DNA from: an uncultured Aquimarina sp.
Lineage (GTDB): Bacteria > Bacteroidota > Bacteroidia > Flavobacteriales > Flavobacteriaceae
Direction: 5' to 3'
DNA length: 64,000 bases
Assembly (NCBI RefSeq): GCF_947492405.1
Contig: NZ_CANLMP010000002.1
Coordinates: 930,001-994,000, forward strand
Within the stretch, counting starts at the first letter, position 1. Every line of letters starts with the position of its first letter. The translations under genes and the position numbers were made by a program. Positions 16,190-23,718 of the stretch are shown here, in pieces. Below the pieces are notes generated by a model, which saw only the letters and a program-made list of their open reading frames with translations, made no database searches and was not told where the DNA came from.

Positions 16190-18571
16190 ATGAACGCAAT
16201 AAAAAAAATGAGTAATGCTACAAATGCATTTGCAAAACGATGGGCAGAGTTTGTTATAAAATTCAAATGGCCTGTTTTAATAGTTACGCTAGTTCTTGCG
16301 ATGGGGCTAGGTTCTCAAGGAAATATGGAATTTGATGGGGATTATCACGTATTTTTCAGCAAATCAAATCCCGAATTAGAGGCTTTCGATGCTCTACAAG
16401 AAAAATATACCAAAGATGACAATGTAGTCATTGTTCTGACTCCATCTAATGGAGATATCTTTACCAAAGAAAACCTTACTGCGATAGAAGAGTTTACCGC
16501 AAAAGCCTGGAATACTCCTTACTCCTCTCGTGTAGATGCTGTTACTAATTTTCAGCATACTAGTGCCCAAGGAGATGATCTATATGTGGATGATTTATCC
16601 TATGAATCTTCTTCTAAAACCGAGACGGAGATTGCCATCATAAAAGAGAAAGCACTAAAAGAACCATTGCTTGTAAATCGTATCCTTAATGAAACAGGAT
16701 CTGTAACTGCTATTAATGTTACGGTTCGCCTTCCCGGAGAAGATAGTGCAAAAGAAATACCTGAAGTTACCGCTTTTATTCGCAAAGCAATAGCAGATTT
16801 CAAAACAAAATATCCCAATTTCCAAGTACATTCTTCTGGGTTAGTACCCTTAAATACCGCATTCTTCGAATCTTCTATGAATGACTTGATGCTAACTATG
16901 ATTATGCTAATTATAGTAATAATAACAACACTTGTTCTCACCAGAAGTATATACAGTACCATTGCCACGTTTATCGTAGTAATGTTTTCTATTATGAGCG
17001 CTGTAGGTTTTGTTGGGTTAATGGGGATAAAACTTACACCTCCTTCTTCTGTATTCCCCACAATGATATTAACCCTTGCCGTGGCAGACAGTATTCATAT
17101 TCTGGTCACTATGCTACAGAAAATGCGTAAAGATGGATATACTAAAAAAGAAGCTTTAGTAGAATCCATGAGACTCAATTTTATGCCAGTATTTATAACT
17201 AGTTTAACCACAGTAATTGGATTCCTAACTATGAATTTCGGGGATGTTCCTCCATTCTGGGACTTAGGTAACATTACAGCTTTTGGGATGACCATGGCTT
17301 TCTTATTTTCCACAACTGCATTACCAGCTCTTATGGCCATTCTTCCTATTAAAGTAAAAGCAAAAACAAAAGTAGCTGCAGAAAAATCAAGTTGGTACAC
17401 ATCTTTAGGACATGCCGTTGCCAAGCAGCCTGTGCGATTGGCAATTATTTCTACCGTTGTAATCGGTATATTAACATTCTTAGCCACTAAAAATAGGTTT
17501 AATGATGAATTCATTAACTATTTTGATGAGTCAGTAACTTTTAGAACAGATACAGATTATATCAGTGAAAATCTAACAGGTATTTATAATGTAGAATTCT
17601 CTGTAGGCAGTGGAGAAAGCGGAGGAATTAATAGTCCGGAATACTTAAGGAAACTGAATGATTTTGAGGATTGGCTCAACCAACAACCTGAGGTAGTTCA
17701 TGTAAATGCTTTTAGCGAAGTTGCCAGACGCGTGAATCGTTCAATGCATGGAGATGATGAAAATTATTATAGAATTCCTGATAGCCGAGAAGAAGCAGCA
17801 CAGTATTTATTATTATACGAACTTTCGCTTCCCTTTGGATTAGATTTGAATAATCAAATCAATGTAGATAAGTCAGAAACACGAGTAACGGTTACTATTG
17901 AAAACATAAAGAGTGCTGACATGATTGCTTTTGCGGACAGAGCAGAAACCTGGTTGCAAAATAATACTCCTAAACCTATGCATGCTATTGGTGTAAGTCC
18001 TACACTCATGTTTTCCACACTTGGTTTCAGGCAAGCAGATAGTATGTTTAATGGTAATATCATTGCATTGATCCTGATTTCACTGGTACTAATGCTTGCT
18101 CTTAGAAATTTTAAATTAGGATTGTTAAGTATTATTCCAAATGTAACACCCGTTTTAGTTGGTTTTGGATTCTGGGCATTATACAAAGCTCAAATCAATA
18201 CTGGGATGGTAATCGTATTTGGGATGACATTAGGAATCATAGTTGATGACACTGTTCATTTTATGAGCAAGTTTCTACGTGCACGTCGAGAATTGGGTTA
18301 TGATGCTAAGGAAGCTGTAATTTATGCTTTCGAGACTGTAGGCAAAGCACTGGTTACGACAACAATAGTTCTTCTAGCAGGATTTGCTGTTCTTTCTACA
18401 TCTTCTTTTGCATTAAACAGTTATATGGCTAGAATCACTCTAATTATTATTTCGTCCGCACTAATTATTGATTTTATATTACTCCCTTCATTATTGATCT
18501 TAACAAGCAAGAAGAGTGAATCAAAAGAAGACATCAAAGAGTTAAAACCTCAAATACAACTTGATAAATAA
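16190..18571 (+). CDS. MMPL/RND-family transporter
   Basis: A 793-residue inner-membrane protein with the duplicated RND layout: helix 1 (~28-45), a large periplasmic loop (~46-225), five helices (~228-385), helix 7 (~412-430), a second loop (~431-615) and five more helices (~617-770). The VVMFSIMSAVGFVGLMGIK region of the first half and the GMTLGIIVDDTVHFMSKF region of the second contain the acidic residues expected to relay protons. Single-polypeptide RND proteins of the MMPL/HpnN group move lipids or hydrophobic compounds rather than drugs. It stands between a tetR gene and genes for a LolA-like protein and a barrel protein, which together suggest a lipid path across the envelope. Confidence 0.92.
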   Translation: MNAIKKMSNATNAFAKRWAEFVIKFKWPVLIVTLVLAMGLGSQGNMEFDGDYHVFFSKSNPELEAFDALQEKYTKDDNVVIVLTPSNGDIFTKENLTAIEEFTAKAWNTPYSSRVDAVTNFQHTSAQGDDLYVDDLSYESSSKTETEIAIIKEKALKEPLLVNRILNETGSVTAINVTVRLPGEDSAKEIPEVTAFIRKAIADFKTKYPNFQVHSSGLVPLNTAFFESSMNDLMLTMIMLIIVIITTLVLTRSIYSTIATFIVVMFSIMSAVGFVGLMGIKLTPPSSVFPTMILTLAVADSIHILVTMLQKMRKDGYTKKEALVESMRLNFMPVFITSLTTVIGFLTMNFGDVPPFWDLGNITAFGMTMAFLFSTTALPALMAILPIKVKAKTKVAAEKSSWYTSLGHAVAKQPVRLAIISTVVIGILTFLATKNRFNDEFINYFDESVTFRTDTDYISENLTGIYNVEFSVGSGESGGINSPEYLRKLNDFEDWLNQQPEVVHVNAFSEVARRVNRSMHGDDENYYRIPDSREEAAQYLLLYELSLPFGLDLNNQINVDKSETRVTVTIENIKSADMIAFADRAETWLQNNTPKPMHAIGVSPTLMFSTLGFRQADSMFNGNIIALILISLVLMLALRNFKLGLLSIIPNVTPVLVGFGFWALYKAQINTGMVIVFGMTLGIIVDDTVHFMSKFLRARRELGYDAKEAVIYAFETVGKALVTTTIVLLAGFAVLSTSSFALNSYMARITLIIISSALIIDFILLPSLLILTSKKSESKEDIKELKPQIQLDK

Positions 18572-18590
18572 TTTTAAAACATATTTTACA

Positions 18591-19364
18591 ATGAAAAAAA
18601 TAATTTTAGCAGGAGTTGCTTTATTAAGCATTTCTATAGTAACAGCACAAAGTGCAGAAGAAAGAGGATTACAAATCGCTAAAGAAGCTGACAAAGCAGA
18701 TCAAGGATTTAATAGTTCTATAGTAAACCTAAAAATGACCCTAAAAAACAAAAACGGTCAGACTAGTGAACGCTTATTAGTTACAAGAACCTTGGAGCAA
18801 TTAGATGATGGTGATAAATCAATGATTGTTTTTAATAGTCCAAAAGATGTAAAGGGAACCTCAACCTTAACTTTTACGCATAAAATCGGATCTGATGATC
18901 AATGGCTGTTTTTACCTTCTATAAAAAGAGTAAAAAGAATTTCTTCTAATAATAAATCAGGTCCTTTTGTAGGTAGTGAATTCGCCTATGAAGATCTTTC
19001 GTCTCAGGAAGTAGAAAAGTATGCCTATAAATTTCTAGAAGAAAAAGAAAACCTTCTTGTGGTAGAGCAAGATCCAGTTGATCCAAAATCAGGTTATACC
19101 AGACGGGTTGTTACTTATAATAAAGACAAGGCGTATCGCTTAGAAAAAGTAGAATTCTATGATCGTAAAAACTCCTTATTAAAAACACTCACATACGATG
19201 ATTATAAATTGTACAAAGGAAAATTTTGGAGAGCATTGACTTTGAATATGGTAAACCATCAAAGTAATAAAGAAACACAATTAAAATTTAGCGATTATAA
19301 TTTTGAATCTGAGCTTTCCGAAGACGATTTTACGCAAGTAGCGCTTAAAAGAGCCGGAAAATAA
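18591..19364 (+). CDS. LolA-like outer membrane lipoprotein-sorting protein
   Basis: A 257-residue protein counted from the ATG at 18591, chosen because it begins a clean signal peptide (MKKIILAGVALLSIS, cleavage after TAQ); a start 10 codons earlier would overlap the transporter gene and hide the signal. The mature part matches the family described as outer membrane lipoprotein-sorting protein (LolA-like half barrel): the SERLLVTRTLEQLDDGDKS strand pair, the TSTLTFTHK segment, the DDQWLFLPSIKRVKRIS motif and the GSEFAYEDLS motif. This family regularly accompanies MMPL/RND genes, where it likely carries the exported lipid across the periplasm. No lipobox is seen. Confidence 0.88.
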   Translation: MKKIILAGVALLSISIVTAQSAEERGLQIAKEADKADQGFNSSIVNLKMTLKNKNGQTSERLLVTRTLEQLDDGDKSMIVFNSPKDVKGTSTLTFTHKIGSDDQWLFLPSIKRVKRISSNNKSGPFVGSEFAYEDLSSQEVEKYAYKFLEEKENLLVVEQDPVDPKSGYTRRVVTYNKDKAYRLEKVEFYDRKNSLLKTLTYDDYKLYKGKFWRALTLNMVNHQSNKETQLKFSDYNFESELSEDDFTQVALKRAGK

Positions 19365-19475
19365 TCATATAGCACAAAGCACACATAAGACACGTTTTTA
19401 ATTGTACTCTTACTCGTTATCAAAAATCCTTCTAGTAATTAAAACTGTCTATGTGTGTTTCTTAAATCGTATTAA

Positions 19476-20678
19476 ATGAGAATTAAAACCACTTTCCTTC
19501 TTCTAATTTTATTATTCCAAATAAGTTCTTACGCTCAGGAAAAAGAAAAAAAAGTCACTCACGACTTTGAATTAGAGTTAGAAGGAGAATATCGATATTT
19601 TTATGAAGATGCTCTTTTTGAAGATCAGAAGGATCATTTTCCATCACTAGGTATTACTCCCGAATATTCCTTAGAATGGAACAAAGGATATGAAAGTATC
19701 AATTTCAAAGGATTTTTTAGATTAGACGTTGATGATGAAAGAACACATTGGGATATCCGAGAACTTTATTATCAAAAAGCTAATAATAATTGGGAATTCA
19801 GTTTAGGTTTAAAAAAGGTGTATTGGGGAGTTACCGAAAGCAACCATCTTGTAGATATTATTAATCAAACGGATGCAGTAGAAACTTTTGATGGAGAGGA
19901 AAAGCTAGGACAACCAATGGCCCAGTTTACATGGAGTACAGAAAAATATGGATCTTTTGATTTTTTCTATCTTCCATATCACCGAAAACGAACTTTTTCG
20001 GGAAGAAAAGGAAGGCTTCGCTTTCCAACAGTAATTGATAAAGATGATCTAACGTATCAAAGTAGTGCAAAAGAATGGCGACAAGATTTTGCTTTCCGAT
20101 GGAAACATTACTTTAGTATTTTCGATATTGGTCTTTCTCATTTCTATGGAAATGGTAGAGAGCCTCTTTTTGTATTCGACTCCGTCGGAAACATTAATGC
20201 TTTTTATCCGGTCATTAATCAGACAGGTTTAGATCTGCAAATTACTCACGATGCTTTTTTATGGAAACTGGAATCCATATATCGACATGCAGATGCGCAA
20301 GACTTCTTAGCTTTAGTAGCTGGTTTAGAATATACATTTTCGAATATTGACGGAAACGGTTTAGACATAGGAATTCTAGGAGAATATTTATATGATGAAC
20401 GAGATGAATTAGCTTTAAATGCTTTGCAAAATGATGTGTTTATTGGTAGTCGTATAGCTTTTAATGATACACAAGATACCTCTATCCTGATCGGTGGAAT
20501 TGTTGATTTAGAATCTAGTAGTAAAATTTTTAGCTTAGAAGCTTCCAGACGCTTTGGGAGCAGTTGGACAGCAGAAGTAGAAGCTAGAATCTTTAATAAC
20601 ATAGACGCTAACGAATTGATATTATCTAATTTCAGAGAAGATAGTTTTCTTAGAATTTCAATTTCAAAATACTTTTAA
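19476..20678 (+). CDS. outer-membrane beta-barrel protein of the export locus
   Basis: A 400-residue protein with a signal peptide (1-20, ending SYAQ) and alternating aromatic strands to a terminal RISISKYF, a typical barrel end. No plug domain is present. The order tetR, RND, LolA-like, barrel suggests that it is the outer-membrane end of the export path, comparable to the DUF1302-type proteins that accompany MMPL genes in Proteobacteria; this is a comparison of gene order, not a demonstrated family match. It may instead be a general porin. Confidence 0.75.
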   Translation: MRIKTTFLLLILLFQISSYAQEKEKKVTHDFELELEGEYRYFYEDALFEDQKDHFPSLGITPEYSLEWNKGYESINFKGFFRLDVDDERTHWDIRELYYQKANNNWEFSLGLKKVYWGVTESNHLVDIINQTDAVETFDGEEKLGQPMAQFTWSTEKYGSFDFFYLPYHRKRTFSGRKGRLRFPTVIDKDDLTYQSSAKEWRQDFAFRWKHYFSIFDIGLSHFYGNGREPLFVFDSVGNINAFYPVINQTGLDLQITHDAFLWKLESIYRHADAQDFLALVAGLEYTFSNIDGNGLDIGILGEYLYDERDELALNALQNDVFIGSRIAFNDTQDTSILIGGIVDLESSSKIFSLEASRRFGSSWTAEVEARIFNNIDANELILSNFREDSFLRISISKYF

Positions 20679-20795
20679 ACTCAGTTTAACATTTTTAACT
20701 GTTTTTTCTAATCAAAAGTTAATTTGTTACAAAAAAATAATATTTAATAATCATTTGGGTTTAACATATTGTTAATAATTTAAACACAAACTCAA

Positions 20796-21830
20796 ATGAA
20801 AATCAACAAATCAATCTTACTGTTGGGTACAGCCTTGGCCGTACTCTCGTGTTCAGAAAACGAACCAATTTCAGAATTAGAAAACCTAGAACCGGACAAT
20901 CAAGTCTTTGATGGTGCAGAAAGAGCTAGTTTCAATAAAATTGGAACGACCGAAGAAGGTTTTTACGCAGGATTACCAATCAGCTATGAATTAGTAGATG
21001 GAAAAAGAATTTTTGAAGGTGACATTATCCTTCCAAAAGACGAAGTATATACGGAAGATTCTAATTTTGTATTAGAAGACGGACAAGATCCTTCGTTAAG
21101 CAGAAGTGTTGGACGTACCTCTGGCAGGTGGCCTAATAATACAGTTTACTATACCATAGCAAGTGATCTTCCTAATAAATCCAGAGTTACTAATGCAATT
21201 GCAAGCTGGGAAAACAATACCAATCTTACTTTTATCGAAAGAACTAATGAATCCAACTACATCTATTTTAGGCCTGGTAGCGGATGTTCATCAAGCGTAG
21301 GAATGGTCGGCGGAAGACAAAATATCAATTTGGCAAGTGGTTGCAGTACTGGAAACACTATTCACGAAATTGGTCATGCTGTTGGATTATGGCATGAGCA
21401 AAGTAGAGCTGATAGAGATCAATATGTTACTATTAATTTTCAAAACATACAATCTGGTAGAGATTTCAACTTCAAAACTTATGTAGAACAAGGATATGAC
21501 GGAGACGAATATACTGGTACATTAGATTTTGGATCTATCATGATGTATGGTGCGTATTCATTCTCTAGAAACGGTCAACCAACAATTACCAAAAAAGATG
21601 GAAGTACATATTCTGTTCAGAGAAATGCATTATCTACAGCAGATTTAGAAGGAATTGATAAAATGTACCCTGATGGTGGGGATGGTGGTGGCGAACCAAC
21701 CTACGAAAATGGGCAATACTACACAGTTTATGGACTAAGAGTATACCGATATAATGATAAATGGTACTACTACAGTTCTAGAGGATGGAGAGAGGTAGTT
21801 TATATCAATGGCGCTTGGTATTATGCTTAA
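20796..21830 (+). CDS. astacin-family (M12A) zinc metalloprotease lipoprotein
   Basis: A 344-residue lipoprotein (lipobox ending at C19, followed by SENEP) with a short propeptide-like region and an astacin catalytic domain (~105-300). The zinc motif HEIGHAVGLWHE gives ligands H190, H194 and H200 and the base E191; the Met-turn is SIMMY (248-252 region) with the astacin tyrosine. Two cysteines around residues 164 and 183 may form a disulfide. After a Gly-rich linker (~290-300) comes a ~40-residue Tyr/Trp-rich tail of unknown role. Likely exposed on the cell surface or periplasm, degrading proteins. A terminator follows. Confidence 0.92.
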   Translation: MKINKSILLLGTALAVLSCSENEPISELENLEPDNQVFDGAERASFNKIGTTEEGFYAGLPISYELVDGKRIFEGDIILPKDEVYTEDSNFVLEDGQDPSLSRSVGRTSGRWPNNTVYYTIASDLPNKSRVTNAIASWENNTNLTFIERTNESNYIYFRPGSGCSSSVGMVGGRQNINLASGCSTGNTIHEIGHAVGLWHEQSRADRDQYVTINFQNIQSGRDFNFKTYVEQGYDGDEYTGTLDFGSIMMYGAYSFSRNGQPTITKKDGSTYSVQRNALSTADLEGIDKMYPDGGDGGGEPTYENGQYYTVYGLRVYRYNDKWYYYSSRGWREVVYINGAWYYA

Positions 21831-21860
21831 TCTATGATATTATATTTGATTAATTGTTTT

Positions 21861-21898
21861 AAGCCTTAGGTTCATAATACCTAAGGCTTTTAATTTTT
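21861..21898 (+). terminator. rho-independent terminator after the astacin gene
   Basis: A 10-base perfect stem (21861-21870 with 21880-21889) is followed by TTTAATTTTT, 30 bases after the protease stop codon. Confidence 0.85.
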
Positions 21899-21943
21899 AG
21901 TTGCAACGATATTCCCTATTTTTGGTCTGTTATTGAAAATCTT

Positions 21944-22528
21944 ATGATGAGATCATTGTTATCCATATTACTAATATCAACTATCATCTGTCTTGGGTGT
22001 AAAAATGAAAATACTGTTAACACTACAGAGGAAACTGAAATTGTTCAACTTGATAGTTTATCAAAAGAAAAAGCTGACATAGACGTATTAAAACTTTCTA
22101 CACAAACAGCTAAAGATTTAGAAAGCTTTGAAGATTTCCAGAATCTTAAGAATTTAATACTATCCTTAAATAAATCAAACCCTTTTCGTATCAGGAAATA
22201 TGCAGATAGTGTTGATTTATTAGTACAGAATTTCAAAGAAAATTTATCTGAGGATTTAAAAGTTAACCCCATAAATTCAAGAATTGCCGTTTTAGCTACC
22301 GAATCAGGGTTATTACTCCAGCTAACGCAAAAGCAAAAGCAAGACGCTCAGAAATTAATGGATGCTAATATCAGATTACTTACAGCCTATAATAGTTTAA
22401 TTATTCAGCTAAATGAGTTGTCATTAGCAATACCAGAAGATATTGAAAAGGAACTGCTGAGAGAGCGAGATATTTTAAGGGATTCTATTCTAAATCCGGA
22501 AGAAAACAATCTAGAAATTGAAGAGTAA
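21944..22528 (+). CDS. hypothetical lipoprotein, coiled-coil
   Basis: A 194-residue lipoprotein: signal peptide with lipobox around ICLGC (C19), then a highly charged helical protein without recognised domain; the last 60 residues have a heptad-like pattern. No family could be named. It is followed after 6 bases by the NTF2-like gene, with which it is likely co-transcribed. Confidence 0.7.
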   Translation: MMRSLLSILLISTIICLGCKNENTVNTTEETEIVQLDSLSKEKADIDVLKLSTQTAKDLESFEDFQNLKNLILSLNKSNPFRIRKYADSVDLLVQNFKENLSEDLKVNPINSRIAVLATESGLLLQLTQKQKQDAQKLMDANIRLLTAYNSLIIQLNELSLAIPEDIEKELLRERDILRDSILNPEENNLEIEE

Positions 22529-22534
22529 GTTATT

Positions 22535-23047
22535 ATGAAAAACATTATTATTTTTATTTGTCTTGTAGTTGCAATTACCTCTACAGCTCAGACAAAGGAT
22601 GTTAAACTCAATGGCGAGAAACAAGAAATCAATCAGATTTTAGAGCAATGGCACAAAGCTGCTGCTGATGCTTCGTATGATTCATATTTTGGACTAATGA
22701 CTGAGGACGCTATATTTATTGGAACTGATGCCACAGAAAATTGGGATTTGGTCTCTTTCAAAGCATTTTCTAAACCATATTTTGATAAAGGAAAAGCATG
22801 GAGTTTTAGTACTTTAGAAAGAAATATATTTACACAAACTACGGCGAATCTAGCTTGGTTTGATGAATTATTAGACACACAAATGGGTATCTGTCGAGGT
22901 AGCGGTGTATTAGAAAAAACAAAAGAAGGCTGGAAAGTAAAACATTATGTGCTTTCTATTGCCATACCTAATGAAAATGTAAAAGAAATCACTACACTCA
23001 AAAAAACCTTTGATAATGATTTAATAAAGAAACTAAGAAGTGAGTAG
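22535..23047 (+). CDS. secreted NTF2/SnoaL-like protein
   Basis: A 170-residue protein with a signal peptide (1-19, ending STAQ) and a SnoaL/NTF2-like domain of the type annotated as nuclear transport factor 2 family (KQEINQILEQWHKAAADASY, then MTEDAIFIGTDATENW, closing with GVLEKTKEGWKVKHYVLS). The Trp-His pair and the acidic DAIFIGTD strand are typical of the group. Substrate unknown. The gene is 6 bases after the preceding lipoprotein. Confidence 0.82.
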   Translation: MKNIIIFICLVVAITSTAQTKDVKLNGEKQEINQILEQWHKAAADASYDSYFGLMTEDAIFIGTDATENWDLVSFKAFSKPYFDKGKAWSFSTLERNIFTQTTANLAWFDELLDTQMGICRGSGVLEKTKEGWKVKHYVLSIAIPNENVKEITTLKKTFDNDLIKKLRSE

Positions 23048-23049
23048 CA

Positions 23050-23703
23050 CTAAAACAAAGTTTTTCTAAACTCTTCTATATTAGCATAGCACTTAGTTGC
23101 TCCGTTCTCTAATAGCTTTTCTTTGTTTTTGTCACCTATTCCAACAAAATCTAAGGATAGATTCTGTGCCGTTTTTAGATCCCAAAGTCCATCTCCTACG
23201 GAAACAATATTTGTAAAAAATGGTTTGCTGTAAAAAGCTTTTGCCCTTTCTATCGCATCCATAACAAAACCTTCTCTTGGTTCATGGGTCATAGAAGTAG
23301 CCAGTAACGCTTTGTCATACCAAATATCACATTGTTCTAACTTCAGCATAGCTGGTTTAGGTAATGCGCCGGTTGCAAAACAAAACGGTATTGATTTCTC
23401 TCTAAAAAGTTGTATTAAAGATTTAGCCCCTTTAATCTCTTTTACGGGATCAAACTCATGCATCTGTTTAACCAGGTCATTCTCAAAATCATCTAACAGA
23501 CCCTTTGAAAACGTATCTTTAAAATTACGCTCATAATTATAACGTAATGCATAACTATCTGTATGATGCTTGTAATTATTATAATCCGTATCAATATCTT
23601 TAATTCCTAAACTCATCATAGCTTTGGTCACAGAAATAAGATACATTGCTACACTATCGGTTAAGGTACCATCAATGTCGAATATATAAAGTGTGTCTTT
23701 CAG
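23050..23703 (-). CDS. HAD-superfamily phosphatase with non-ATG start
   Basis: A HAD hydrolase of the beta-phosphoglucomutase/Gph type. Motif I (FDIDGTLTDS, nucleophile in the DID triad) is encoded at about 23660-23690, upstream of the first ATG (23646), so an ATG-started protein of 198 residues would lack the catalytic aspartate. The frame stays open back to the TAG stop of the TonB-receptor gene, which is in the same frame, and contains no ATG, GTG or TTG; the best initiator is CTG at 23701-23703, giving 217 residues. Motif II (FATGA) and a later SVGDGLWDL motif are present. Alternatives are readthrough of the receptor stop or a sequence error. Confidence 0.75.
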   Translation of the reverse strand: MKDTLYIFDIDGTLTDSVAMYLISVTKAMMSLGIKDIDTDYNNYKHHTDSYALRYNYERNFKDTFSKGLLDDFENDLVKQMHEFDPVKEIKGAKSLIQLFREKSIPFCFATGALPKPAMLKLEQCDIWYDKALLATSMTHEPREGFVMDAIERAKAFYSKPFFTNIVSVGDGLWDLKTAQNLSLDFVGIGDKNKEKLLENGATKCYANIEEFRKTLF

Positions 23704-23718
23704 AAGAAATGATTTTAG

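Noticed and set aside
18561-18590. Earlier start for the LolA-like gene
   Set aside because: It overlaps the end of the RND gene and would place ten residues before a clean signal peptide; the start at 18591 is preferred.
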